Shown piece by piece: positions 19,001 through 26,948 of a DNA stretch of 64,000 bases. The notes beneath the pieces are model-generated. The model was given only the letters and a program-made list of their open reading frames with translations. It was not told where the DNA came from and made no database searches. Source of the DNA: Bradyrhizobium sp. CIAT3101. Its GTDB lineage: Bacteria > Pseudomonadota > Alphaproteobacteria > Rhizobiales > Xanthobacteraceae. How positions within the stretch are numbered: position 1 is the stretch's first letter; every line of letters starts with the position of its first letter. The position numbers and the translations under genes are program-made. The stretch spans positions 930,001 through 994,000 of the forward strand of contig NZ_CP121634.1 in NCBI RefSeq assembly GCF_029714945.1. Direction: 5' to 3'.

Positions 19001-19121
19001 CATCCTTTCCGCGCTGCGGGCCGCAATCGCGATCGCCTCCGAGAGCGGCGCGAAGCCGCTGCTGCAGAAGGCCGAGGCGATGTTGAACGGCATGCGCGCC
19101 GCGGGCGATCTGCCGACCTGA
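16065..19121 (+). CDS. Class III cyclase-like / AAA ATPase / TPR protein
   Basis: 1018 aa. An N-terminal zinc ribbon (C3, C6, C17, C20) is followed by a class III nucleotide cyclase homology domain (about 33-215). Metal-binding Asp43 (RADVVDST) and Asp87 (GDG) and Lys83 are present; the transition-state Arg161 is kept, but the usual Asn is His157 (QHLAARLE). A STAND/AAA module follows, with Walker A GDAGIGKS (255-262) and Walker B ILLLEDLHWID, and the last 350 residues form TPR-like helical repeats. No membrane segment. It may make cAMP, or use a degenerate cyclase fold as a sensor tied to ATP-driven signalling. Monocistronic. Confidence 0.85.
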   Translation: MHCFACQSAINPDDSWCSKCGAAVRQRVDPDSERRFVTILRADVVDSTGLVAELDPEAAVSRLEPALAAMRGAVRQFGGIVSKELGDGLAAVFGAPIADDNHAPLACHAAIELVRRVASLGDPALQVRVGLHSGHVVAYMVASEFSKVYEIGGAAQHLAARLEQEAEANQIYVSEACQSLADGHVRFESLGGKSLRGFSQPVPVYRIVGASDLSSWRVRRARSVSRFVDRTTERALLDRAAGQARASRQTVLLLGDAGIGKSRLAHEFAQKLRPEGWRLIDAECSPNLQSAPFSTLKRILLSAMDAAAREPGNPGDPLKDLSAIQQSALDAVLDVPIANPQWDELEPHARGRVISDASCAVIQALASRQPTILLLEDLHWIDRASDVVVAAIASLAVPDLLVLLTSRPNGMPVWIARCHAEIVAMRPLDDDSGLEMLSDMLGSSETNADLKNRIISHTASVPLFIEEVCRGLKDSGTLRGEWGDLALVRPIDELGIPTSIQGVIAARLDRVSKQERSILQIAAALGARSSEAILRKIAVLPEDALRGCLVSLDRAELLVRIDSELEDSLEFRHEMVRQVTYDSMVEKVREDIHARVLAAFESDETWRDDPDALCYHAMRAKDWAKAFNYGRSAAQKCLVRSAFAEAVDYFRTAMNSLDKTPLTRPRETNAIDLRMEARMAFIWSGRVAEWIDLGKEADQRASQIDDVGRRVAAMTVMAGGQNFYGTPAEAVILGEEVVGLAEGSGNPGWRNLAQYNLGQAYFLAGRYREAERTFAQVRAHLMGPEASAPFGTPPKYTLLLCCMMKSFTHTVMGELDAAEQLQREAAAIADETSRPYDRVAAAYSGGWLKLGRGDPAAAASILEAGFVLAQKHGIRLFVPVLGCHLGIAYLEQGLFDRARGMLAEAREEARSVGYTSAVLRSSIYLALATNRLGDAQAAQNMLREARNTARQQGFSGLEAEALFGEAVVTPPSNEENRTIILSALRAAIAIASESGAKPLLQKAEAMLNGMRAAGDLPT

Positions 19122-19230
19122 GCCGCGGCGCGCGACCAGCTGCGGTCTTGCCCGACGGGTCAACCAGGTTTCGCAAGCAACGCAAGCACTTAGCTACTGT
19201 GCATGGGGTTGTTCTGGTCGCCTTTTGTGG

Positions 19231-19273
19231 GAGGCCCGCGCGCTGTCATGACAAAGTCCCTTGCGCGGGCCTC
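19231..19273. repeat. Long hairpin upstream of opgC
   Basis: Perfect 11-bp inverted repeat GAGGCCCGCGC / GCGCGGGCCTC around a 21-nt loop, 110 nt after the cyclase gene and 110 nt before opgC. No T-run follows, so it is not a standard terminator. It could be an RNA leader structure. Confidence 0.5.
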
Positions 19274-19382
19274 AAGGTGGGCTACCGTCCGGTTTCTAGT
19301 CGCCGGGTTAGGTGACGATTTTTTAGCATCCGACGTCATCGGCGCCGCGACGGCGCGACGCCCACCGGACGAGGCGGGGGCC

Positions 19383-20585
19383 ATGATCATACGGGACCAG
19401 TCAGCACTGTTGGCGCCGATCGAGCGCGACTTGCGGCTCGACCTCTTCCGCGGCATCGGGCTGTGGATGATCTTCCTCGATCACATCCCGCACGACGTCG
19501 TGGCCTGGCTGACGCTGCGCAATTACGGCTTCAGCGATGCCGCCGAGTTCTTCGTCTTCATCTCCGGCTATCTGGTCGGCTGGATCTACGGGCCGATCGT
19601 CGCCGGCGGCTGGTTCCTCGCCGCGCTGAAGCGGCTGTGGCGGCGGGCGACGGAAATGTATGTCGCCCACATCATGCTGTTCCTGCTGTTCACGGCGCAG
19701 ATCGCCCGCACCGCCCGCCGCTTCGACAACCCGATGTACGAGCACGAGTTCAACGTGTTCAATTTCCTGGCGCATCCGGACGAGTTGATCGGGCAGGCGA
19801 TCCTGCTGAAATACAAGCCGGTCAATCTCGACGTGCTGCCGCTCTACATCACGCTGGTGTTCGCCTCGCCTTTCATCATGTGGTGCCTGGTGCGCCGGCC
19901 GAACCTGACGCTCGCGGCGTCCGTCGTGCTCTACGTGCTGTCGCGCTGGTTCGACTGGAACATCGCCTCCTATCCGCCCGGCACGACCTGGTATTTCAAT
20001 CCGTTCTGCTGGCAGCTGATGTTCGTGTTCGCCGCCTGGTGCGGCATCGGCCAGATCGAGAAGTTCTCGACCCTGGTCTGGTCGAGGACGGCGATGGCGC
20101 TGGCCGCCGCCTGGCTCGTCTTCGCGCTCCTGATCGTGATGACCTGGCACGTCCCCGCGCTCGAGGCCATGATCCCGAAATGGATGATCAAGGCGATCTA
20201 CCCGATCGACAAGACCGACCTCGACATGCTGCGCTTCACGCATTTCCTGGCGCTGGCGATCTGGGTGACACATTTCGTCTCGCGCAAATGGAAGGCGCTG
20301 CACACGGTGTGGCTGCGGCCGGTCATCCTCTGCGGCCAGCATTCGCTGCCGATCTTCTGCCTCGGCGTCTTCCTGTCGTTCTCCGCCCACTGGATCCTCA
20401 CCCAATACACCAAGGGCACGTGGGAGCAGCTCGCCGTCTCGCTCACCGGTATCGTCATCATGATCGCCGCCGCCTGGGTGCTCGATCGCGCCGAGCGGGT
20501 GCCGAACCTGTTTGTGAAGGTGACCGACGTCGACGAACCCGAGACCGCCGTCGAGAGCGCGCCAGCCGCCAATGCGAGCCGCTGA
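19383..20585 (+). CDS. opgC: OpgC-like acyltransferase membrane protein
   Basis: 400-aa polytopic inner-membrane protein of the OpgC family, which attaches succinyl or similar groups to osmoregulated periplasmic glucans. Family features are RDLRLDLFRGIGLWMIFLDH at the N-terminus, NYGFSDAAEFFVFISGYLVG, and about ten hydrophobic segments to the C-terminal AAWVLDRAERVPNLF. ATG 19383 with GAGGCGGGGG upstream is preferred to a much earlier frame opening at 19203, which is not membrane-like. It abuts the DUF2059 gene (12 nt). The glucan substrate is inferred from the family only. Confidence 0.82.
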   Translation: MIIRDQSALLAPIERDLRLDLFRGIGLWMIFLDHIPHDVVAWLTLRNYGFSDAAEFFVFISGYLVGWIYGPIVAGGWFLAALKRLWRRATEMYVAHIMLFLLFTAQIARTARRFDNPMYEHEFNVFNFLAHPDELIGQAILLKYKPVNLDVLPLYITLVFASPFIMWCLVRRPNLTLAASVVLYVLSRWFDWNIASYPPGTTWYFNPFCWQLMFVFAAWCGIGQIEKFSTLVWSRTAMALAAAWLVFALLIVMTWHVPALEAMIPKWMIKAIYPIDKTDLDMLRFTHFLALAIWVTHFVSRKWKALHTVWLRPVILCGQHSLPIFCLGVFLSFSAHWILTQYTKGTWEQLAVSLTGIVIMIAAAWVLDRAERVPNLFVKVTDVDEPETAVESAPAANASR

Positions 20586-20597
20586 GTGGAGAGGTCC

Positions 20598-21086
20598 ATG
20601 TCCAGACGTTTGCTAGCGATCACCGGCATTCTCCTGCTCTTCGCCTGCGGTGCGTCCGCCGAGACGCCGTCGCCGGAGGCGATGGCTGCGGCGCGCAAGC
20701 TCGTCGTCACGCTCAAGATCGCCGATCAGTATCGCGCGCTGCTGCCGCAGCTGCTGCTCAAGCTGCGGCCGGTGGTGGCGCAGGACAGGCCCGAGATCGA
20801 GCGCGACTATGACGCGATGACCGCGCCCGGCGCCGAGATCTATGCGCCGTTCTTCGCCGCGATGGTCGACCAGATCGCCGCCGTCTATGCCGCGACCTTC
20901 ACCCTGGATGAGCTGCGCCAGATCGAGGCGTTCCACGCCCAGCCGGTCGGACAGAAGCTGCTGGCGCAATCCGATGCGCTGGCGCAGGCGACCACGCAGA
21001 TCGCCCAGGATGTCAGCCAGAAGGCCGCCGACCAATTGAAGCAGCGCCTGATCGAGGCGCTGCGGCAGAAGGGGCACAAGCTGTAG
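20598..21086 (+). CDS. DUF2059 periplasmic protein
   Basis: 162 aa with a clear signal peptide (MSRRLLAITGILLLFACGASAE). The Cys in LLFACG might make it a lipoprotein, but the context is not a clean lipobox. The mature part is the helical DUF2059 domain: LPQLLLKLRPVVAQ, FTLDELRQIEAFHAQPVGQKLL. GGAGAGG precedes ATG 20598. Probably cotranscribed with opgC. Family function is unknown. Confidence 0.8.
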   Translation: MSRRLLAITGILLLFACGASAETPSPEAMAAARKLVVTLKIADQYRALLPQLLLKLRPVVAQDRPEIERDYDAMTAPGAEIYAPFFAAMVDQIAAVYAATFTLDELRQIEAFHAQPVGQKLLAQSDALAQATTQIAQDVSQKAADQLKQRLIEALRQKGHKL

Positions 21087-21095
21087 CGGCTCTCC

Positions 21096-22592
21096 TCAGT
21101 GGATCGCCGCGTACATGATCTTCTCCTCCGTCGCCTCCAGCGCGGAGAACTCCTCCACGACCTTGCCCTGGCGTGAGACCAGGATGCGGTCGGACAGCGC
21201 CATGATCTCGGGCAGATAGGATGAGATCACGACAACCGCCTTGCCCTCGTCGGCGAGCCGGTTGATCAGCTCGTGGATCTCGACGATGGCGCCGACGTCG
21301 ACGCCGCGGGTCGGTTCGTCGAAGATGATCAAATCGGGCTCCTGCACCAGCGATTTCGCGATCACGACCTTCTGCTGATTGCCGCCGGACAGCTCGACCA
21401 CCTTGCCGTCGTCGCCGATGGCACGAACCTTGAGCCGCTCGATCCAGGTCTTGCCGACCGTGTCGGTTTCCCGCCGCGACAGCATCATGCGGCCCTTCGG
21501 AAACTTCGACAGCAGGCCGAGATAGATGTTGCGCGCGATGGAGGACGTCTCGAAGAAGCCCTCGACCTTGCGATCCTCCGTGACATAGGCGATGCCGGCC
21601 TTGACCGCCGGCGCCGGTACCCGGTAGCGCACCGGCTGGTCGTGCAGCAGAATCTCGCCGCCATGGAAGAAATCGCGCTTGAGCACGCCCGCAACGATCT
21701 TGAACGTCTCGGTGCGGCCCGCACCGACGAGGCCGAACACGCCGGTGATCTGGCCCGCGAACACCGACAGCGAATTGTTCTTCACCATCGGTGCCATCTT
21801 CAGATTTTGCACCGTGAGCACGCGCGCGCCCGCTGGCCTCACGGTGCTCTTCCGCGCGCCATAGAGCGTGTTGGAGAGATCGCGCCCGACCATGGCCTGC
21901 ACGATCGCGGCGCGGTCGAACTTGGCGACATCGTCGGTCACGACATGCTTGCCGTCGCGCAGCACCGTGATGCGGTCGGCCAGCAACAGCGCCTCTTCGA
22001 GTGCATGCGAGATGAAGACGATCGAGACACCGCGCTTCTTGAGATCGCGGACGAGGTCGAAGAAATATTTCTTCTCCTCCGGCGTCAGTGATGCCGTCGG
22101 CTCGTCGAAGATGATGACCTTGGCGCGGTGCAGGACCGCGCGTGCGATCTCGACCATCTGCTTCTTGGCTGCGCCAAGGCCGCTGACGGTGGCGGTCGGC
22201 GTGACGTCGAAATTGAGCGATTGCAGGAATTGCTGCGCGGCGATGTAGATGCCGCGCAGGCGGTTGTAGAACTTCTCCTGCCCGAGAAACAAATTCTGCG
22301 CGACCGTCATCGTCGGCACCAGGCTGTTCTCCTGGAACACCATGGCGATGCCGAGATTGCGTGCCTCCAATGGCGTCTTCGGCGCGACATCGGCGCCGTC
22401 GACCGTCATCGTCCCCGAGGTCAATGTCACCACGCCGGCCATCACCTTGGTGAGGGTCGACTTGCCGGCGCCGTTCTCGCCGACCAGCGCGTGGATCTCG
22501 CCGCGGCGGAGGTCGAAGTCGACCCCGTCGATGGCGGGCACGCCGGCGTAGAGTTTTGTGGCCTTGCGCAGCGAGAGTGCGATGTCGCTCAT
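21096..22592 (-). CDS. Sugar-type ABC ATPase with aberrant first signature
   Basis: 498-aa tandem-NBD ATPase of the CUT2 class and last gene of the propeller-ABC operon. NBD1 has Walker A GENGAGKS (38-45) and Walker B VIIFDEPTASL, but its signature reads LGAAKKQ (139-145) instead of LSxGxxQ, losing both the Ser and the Gly. NBD2 has the class-typical degenerate Walker A GLVGAGRTE and an intact LSGGNQQ with IIFDEPTRGVDVG. ATG 22592 overlaps the TGA of the upstream propeller gene (ATGA). The longer frame up to 22883 is an overlap artefact. It energises a probable heterodimer of the two permeases at 23683 and 26949. Confidence 0.9.
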   Translation of the reverse strand: MSDIALSLRKATKLYAGVPAIDGVDFDLRRGEIHALVGENGAGKSTLTKVMAGVVTLTSGTMTVDGADVAPKTPLEARNLGIAMVFQENSLVPTMTVAQNLFLGQEKFYNRLRGIYIAAQQFLQSLNFDVTPTATVSGLGAAKKQMVEIARAVLHRAKVIIFDEPTASLTPEEKKYFFDLVRDLKKRGVSIVFISHALEEALLLADRITVLRDGKHVVTDDVAKFDRAAIVQAMVGRDLSNTLYGARKSTVRPAGARVLTVQNLKMAPMVKNNSLSVFAGQITGVFGLVGAGRTETFKIVAGVLKRDFFHGGEILLHDQPVRYRVPAPAVKAGIAYVTEDRKVEGFFETSSIARNIYLGLLSKFPKGRMMLSRRETDTVGKTWIERLKVRAIGDDGKVVELSGGNQQKVVIAKSLVQEPDLIIFDEPTRGVDVGAIVEIHELINRLADEGKAVVVISSYLPEIMALSDRILVSRQGKVVEEFSALEATEEKIMYAAIH

Positions 22593-23701
22593 GGGCGAAA
22601 CTCCTCGGCAAGGCCAGCAAGTGGCAATCGCAGGACGCGGCCCGGTCCCTTGGCGATCAGGACGAGGTCGCCGCCCATCTCGATGGCTGCAACGACGCCG
22701 TGATTGATGCCGTCGACCCGGCTGTGCAGCGAATAGAGCGGCTGGCCATCCGCATCGAGACGGATGACGAGGCCGTAGGAGCGCGGCGGCGCCCACGGCT
22801 TGATCACGCCCATGGTCTTGATGTGCGCGCCCTGCATCGGCTCCTTGAACGAGCGCCCGGAGCGCAACCGCGGCGCGACCCAATAGGCCGGATCGATCTC
22901 GGCCATCATGCGGCGCCGGTAGCCCGGTTCACGCAACACGAACTCGACGAGCTGGGTCCGCGCAGTGAAGGCGGTGAGCCAGTAGCCGCCGCCGGAGGCC
23001 TTTGTCAGTCGCGACGGATAGACGGGGAGGTGAGCGAGCACGACCTTTGGCGATGCGCCGGGCGAGACGAGAACGAGACGATGACGCCAGCTCTCGCTGA
23101 CCAGCATGGCGTTGCCGTGGGCGCAGGTGCCGAAGGCATAGCCGAACCCCTGTGCCAATCGGGTCACGGCTTTGCTGCCGGGATCGAGCTTGAACACACG
23201 GCCGGTCCGATTGAGCTCCAGCAGGTCGCGCGCCCAATCGTCGACGCCGCATGTCGTCGAGCCGTCGGTTGCAATCAGCGTGCCGTCTTCCGCGAGTGCC
23301 AGCGCATTGACGGCGTTGAACGCGGCATCGGTGAACGCGACGCGCGGCTGCTCGGCCGAGGGACTTGCGTAAACGCGCACTTCGCGCCCGCCGAGTGCGA
23401 CGGCCAGGCCGCCGCCGGGAAGGGCGCATAGCGCCGAGATCGGCCGCTCGAAGCTGCGTACCTCCGATGCCGTGCCGCCGCTCAGGCACATCAGCCGCGG
23501 GCCGTCAGCGATGAAGAGGTTGCTTCCATCGGTGGCGAGATCCTCCGGCGCCTCGCATGTCAGCAGGGTCTCGGCCGATTCGAGCTTCTGGTTGGGCTTC
23601 AATGCACCGTCGAAGGACGGCACGGTGATGGTGGCGTCGCCGCGCCCTAGAAAGCGGTTGGCGAAGTCTCTGACGGCAGCGATCACGAGAGCTTCCCCCA
23701 T
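22589..23701 (-). CDS. Free beta-propeller, strictosidine synthase/SMP-30-like
   Basis: 370 aa, no signal peptide, so apparently cytoplasmic. The repeating blades (EDLATDGSNLFIADGPRLMCL; NALALAEDGTLIATDGS; GYAFGTCAHGNAMLVSESW) and the LPVYPSRLTKASGGGYWLTAF element place it in the strictosidine synthase/SMP-30/gluconolactonase propeller superfamily. It is a paralogue of the propeller fused to the upstream permease. Members hydrolyse lactones or esters or perform related metal-dependent chemistry, but no specific reaction can be assigned. Its start overlaps the preceding gene by 19 nt and its end overlaps the ATPase start by 4 nt, so it is tightly coupled to the transporter. Confidence 0.82.
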   Translation of the reverse strand: MGEALVIAAVRDFANRFLGRGDATITVPSFDGALKPNQKLESAETLLTCEAPEDLATDGSNLFIADGPRLMCLSGGTASEVRSFERPISALCALPGGGLAVALGGREVRVYASPSAEQPRVAFTDAAFNAVNALALAEDGTLIATDGSTTCGVDDWARDLLELNRTGRVFKLDPGSKAVTRLAQGFGYAFGTCAHGNAMLVSESWRHRLVLVSPGASPKVVLAHLPVYPSRLTKASGGGYWLTAFTARTQLVEFVLREPGYRRRMMAEIDPAYWVAPRLRSGRSFKEPMQGAHIKTMGVIKPWAPPRSYGLVIRLDADGQPLYSLHSRVDGINHGVVAAIEMGGDLVLIAKGPGRVLRLPLAGLAEEFRP

Positions 23702-25806
23702 CGCTTGTCATACTGGACGAAGTTCGGATCGGCGTTGTCGAGCTTGTAGCGGCCGATCCGGTTGTTGAGGATGCCGCCCAGATAGAGATAGCCGCGATGC
23801 TCGCGCATCGAGGTGATCATCGGATGGTTCTCGCCATGCAGATCCCAGAACGATTCGACGATCTTGCCCTGCTCGTTGAACTTGACTACGCAGCCGGTGT
23901 TGATGTTGGGGAACAGCCATTCGTCGACCGGCACGCGCTTGGCCATGCGGCGGCGGAAGCCCGGCATCTTCCAGGCGAGATCGAGCGAAGGGCTGCGCAT
24001 GCCGACCAGTGCCAGCCAGTAATTGCCGTCGGAGGCGAGGTTGATGTTGTCGGGGTAGCCCGGCAGATTGTCCATGACCACCTCGACCGCGCCCTTTTTG
24101 GGGCCTGCAAACCAGTAGCGCTTGATCGAGCAGCCAAAGGTCTCGGCGAACAGGATCGACTGGCCATCGCTGGCGACGCAGATGCCGTTCGGGAATTTCA
24201 GGCCGCGCAGCTCGGTGCGTGTCGTACCGGTCTTGGTGTCGTAGGAGATGATGCGGCCGTTGCCGCGGGCCTCCAGTCCGTCGATCGGCCACTCGTCCAT
24301 CTCGTAACGCACTGTCGCTTCCGAGAAGAAGATCAGGCCGTCGTCGGTGATGTCGAGGTCGTCGGCGAGCCGCAGTCGGCTGTCGTCGTTGACCGAGCGC
24401 ATGCTGCGGTTGGTCTCGTCCGTTGCCTTTTCCACCGTGCCGTCAGGCTTGATACGATAGAGCCCCATGCCGCCGATGCAGACATAGAGATTGTCTTCGC
24501 GGTCGAAGGCCATGCCGAGCGGCTGGCCGCCGATATGGGCGAATACCTCCATTTTCTCGTAGTCGGGCGCGAGGAAGCGCATGATGTCGCCATGGCGTGA
24601 GCCGGCATAGAGGTTGTCGTGGCGATCGAGGATGACGTCTTCCGGCGCCTCGATGCGGCCAAGGCCGATCGCCTCGACGATACGCAGCTTGTCGTTCTGC
24701 TCGAACGGGCCGCCTTGTCCGATTTCGGTTGGTGGCGGCGGGGGCAGTTCGTGGTAGGTCGGCGCGACATAGACCTTGCTGATGATGCGGGTTCGGTTCT
24801 TCTGCCAGCGGATGTCGACCATGGCTGCGACGAGCAGGATGCCGGCGAGCGCCATGCGGTTGACGCCGCCGCGCGCGTTCATGGTTGTGAGGCCGTTGGT
24901 GATCAGGAGCACGATCAGCACACCAACTGCGGATTTCGCGACCGAGCCCTTGCCGCCGCCGAGCGTGATGCCGCCGAGCACGGTCGCGGTCAGCACGATC
25001 ACTTCCAGGCCGACGCCGATGTCGCCGCCGACAGTGCCGAGCCGGGAGGCGAAGAACAGCGCGCCGACGCTGGTCAGCGCGCCGCTCGCGACATAACAGA
25101 GCGCGATGGTGCGGCGAACGGGAATGCCCGAATTGTAGGCCGAACGACGCGAGCCGCCGATCGCGGTGATGTGCCAGCCCGGCCGCAGCCGGGTCATGAA
25201 GACGTGGCCGAAGATGGCGATCGCGATGTAGGCCAGCGCCACGGTCGGAATGCCGAAGACGCTGCCTGCGCCGATGAAATCCCAGGACGGGATGTCGGGG
25301 AAGGCTGATGCAATGGCGTTGGAGTATCGCTGGATCAGGAGATCGTAGGCCGAACGATAGATGATCAGCGTGATCAGCGTGGTGATGAAAGCGCGTAGCC
25401 GCAGATATCCGACCAGGATGCCGTTGACGGCGCCGAGCATCGCGCCGCAGAGCAGCGTGGCGATCACCACGGCCGGAACCGGCCAGCCGGCAACGTCGAG
25501 CAGATAGAGCGCGCAGAAATCCGTCAGCGCGAAGATCGAACCGACGGACAGATCGATGCCGCCGACGATGACGACGAGCGCGAGCCCAAGTGCGATGAAT
25601 CCGATCTCCCCGGCCTGGCGCGCGGTGTCGGCGAGGCTCGCCGGTGACAGGAAGTTGTCGATGGATCGGCTGAACGCGAAGCCCACGATCAGGAGCAGGA
25701 TGACCGGGATGGCAGTCTCGGTCCATCGCTTGGACAGGATTTCACCGAGGAGATGGTCAGGCCAGTAGCGGTAACGCAGGCTTGTGATTGTGTCGCGCAT
25801 CGGCAT
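23683..25806 (-). CDS. CUT2 ABC permease fused to strictosidine-synthase-like propeller
   Basis: 707-aa fusion read in one uninterrupted frame. Residues 1-335 form a complete RbsC-type permease (VVIVGGIDLSVGSIFALT near 78-95; TATVLGGITLGGGKGSVAKS near 272-291; last helix about 316-332). A 40-residue linker with a proline run (355-359) follows. Residues about 376-707 form a propeller with EAPEDVILDRHDNLYAGS, LKFPNGICVASDGQSILFAE and NLPGYPDNINLASDGNYWLA, the strictosidine synthase/APMAP signature. Because RbsC-type permeases end in the cytoplasm, the propeller should face inward. ATG 25806, or 25800 two codons later. It lies between the binding-protein gene and a free propeller gene. Confidence 0.9.
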   Translation of the reverse strand: MPMRDTITSLRYRYWPDHLLGEILSKRWTETAIPVILLLIVGFAFSRSIDNFLSPASLADTARQAGEIGFIALGLALVVIVGGIDLSVGSIFALTDFCALYLLDVAGWPVPAVVIATLLCGAMLGAVNGILVGYLRLRAFITTLITLIIYRSAYDLLIQRYSNAIASAFPDIPSWDFIGAGSVFGIPTVALAYIAIAIFGHVFMTRLRPGWHITAIGGSRRSAYNSGIPVRRTIALCYVASGALTSVGALFFASRLGTVGGDIGVGLEVIVLTATVLGGITLGGGKGSVAKSAVGVLIVLLITNGLTTMNARGGVNRMALAGILLVAAMVDIRWQKNRTRIISKVYVAPTYHELPPPPPTEIGQGGPFEQNDKLRIVEAIGLGRIEAPEDVILDRHDNLYAGSRHGDIMRFLAPDYEKMEVFAHIGGQPLGMAFDREDNLYVCIGGMGLYRIKPDGTVEKATDETNRSMRSVNDDSRLRLADDLDITDDGLIFFSEATVRYEMDEWPIDGLEARGNGRIISYDTKTGTTRTELRGLKFPNGICVASDGQSILFAETFGCSIKRYWFAGPKKGAVEVVMDNLPGYPDNINLASDGNYWLALVGMRSPSLDLAWKMPGFRRRMAKRVPVDEWLFPNINTGCVVKFNEQGKIVESFWDLHGENHPMITSMREHRGYLYLGGILNNRIGRYKLDNADPNFVQYDKRWGKLS

Positions 25807-25840
25807 TCCAGCAGGGCATGGAAATTATCGGGCGGAGGGG

Positions 25841-25864
25841 CCCCGGGCGTTGATGCGCCCGGGG
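25841..25864 (-). promoter_or_regulatory. Intercistronic hairpin after binding-protein gene
   Basis: Perfect 9-bp GC stem CCCCGGGCG / CGCCCGGGG with a 6-nt loop, in the 79-nt gap between the binding-protein gene and the fusion gene. No T-run follows. Hairpins here commonly raise binding-protein mRNA over the membrane genes. Confidence 0.5.
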
Positions 25865-25885
25865 ATCGCGTGCATCAGCGTCGAA

Positions 25886-26902
25886 CTATTTCTTGAGGTC
25901 GCTGAGATTCCAGCAGGCCGTCTGGCTGTCGGCGTTCTCCTTGGTGATCGGAATCAGCGTGGTGTATTCCGAGCCCTTGATCGAGCCAGGCTTGGCGCCC
26001 GACGACAGCAGCCACTTGATAGTGCCGGCCATCTGCGCAGCCTGGGTCGGCACGTCGTAGCTCATGTTGAGGTCGAACGCGCCGGACTTCACCAACTCGC
26101 AGGCGCCCTTGCGCTCGCCGCCGCCCGATGTCGCGAGAAACACCTTGCCGGTGAGACCTGCTTCCTTCACGGCCGCTGCGGTGCCGATATCCATGCCGTC
26201 CCAGAAGCCGACGATGCCGCAGAGATCGGGATTCTGCTTCAGCACCGTCTGCGTGATTGCCTTGGCCTTGGCGGCATCCCAGTCAGCGGCCTGGCTCGAC
26301 ACGACCTTGATCTCCGGATGCTTGGCGAGCACGTTCTCGACGCCCTTCAGCGTGTAGGCGCTCGCGGCCGCCGACAGCGCGCCCTGGATGATCGCGATCT
26401 TGTTCGACTTGCCCTCGCAGGCCTTGACCACGCCTTCGGTCTGGCGTTCGCCGATCTCGACCCAGTTGGCGCCGACGAAGGCGGAGCTGCGGTAGGCCGA
26501 GCCCATGTTGATCTGGATGACGTAGATGCCTTCGCTCTCGGCGCGCTGGAGCAATTTGGCATAGGTCTGCACGTCCGGATTATGCACGACCATCACCGCC
26601 GGCTTCTCGGAGATCAACGAGGTGACGGCCTGCGCGCCGGCATTGGTGTTCCAGTTGGCATCGCGGATCACGAACTTGACGCCGAACGGCTCGAGCTCCT
26701 TCTTCAGGCCGGCGTACCAGCCCTCGGTGAGGTCGAAGTTCATGGCGACCGGCACATAGGCCACGGTCTTGCCGGCGAGCGCTTCCTTGAACGGCTTCTG
26801 GAATGGTTCGTCCAGGCCTTGCTGAGCGAGTGCCGGTCCGGTCAGTGCCGCGAGAGCCAGTGCGGCGAGGGTCACCCTTGTCGGGTTGCCAAAGGTCTTC
26901 AT
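25886..26902 (-). CDS. ABC periplasmic binding protein of propeller-ABC operon
   Basis: 338-aa periplasmic binding protein of the RbsB-like type. The signal peptide MKTFGNPTRVTLAALALAAL ends at ALAQ. Landmarks are VAYVPVAMNFDLTEGWYAGL, INMGSAYRSSAFVGANWVEIGERQ and GFWDGMDIGTAAAVKEAG. ATG 26902 has AAGGAGG 5 nt upstream; a start at 26929 lacks it. The mature N-terminus (YVPVAMNFDLTEGW) differs from classical sugar binders, and the acyl-CoA synthetase and lactonase-like propellers nearby suggest an aromatic, lactone or glycoside ligand. That ligand guess is inference only. Confidence 0.9.
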   Translation of the reverse strand: MKTFGNPTRVTLAALALAALTGPALAQQGLDEPFQKPFKEALAGKTVAYVPVAMNFDLTEGWYAGLKKELEPFGVKFVIRDANWNTNAGAQAVTSLISEKPAVMVVHNPDVQTYAKLLQRAESEGIYVIQINMGSAYRSSAFVGANWVEIGERQTEGVVKACEGKSNKIAIIQGALSAAASAYTLKGVENVLAKHPEIKVVSSQAADWDAAKAKAITQTVLKQNPDLCGIVGFWDGMDIGTAAAVKEAGLTGKVFLATSGGGERKGACELVKSGAFDLNMSYDVPTQAAQMAGTIKWLLSSGAKPGSIKGSEYTTLIPITKENADSQTACWNLSDLKK

Positions 26903-26948
26903 TGCTTCCTCCTTGGTTGTATTTGTCATTGTCGTTCTTGTCGGTCGT

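Noticed and set aside
15954..19163. Long open frame antisense to the cyclase-AAA-TPR gene (over 1000 codons)
   Set aside because: Composition is the Arg/His/Asp-rich pattern of a GC-rich reverse shadow; the sense frame has ordered domains and a proper start.
20600..21080. Frame antisense to the DUF2059 gene
   Set aside because: Leu/Arg/Gln-rich shadow; the sense product has a clear signal peptide.
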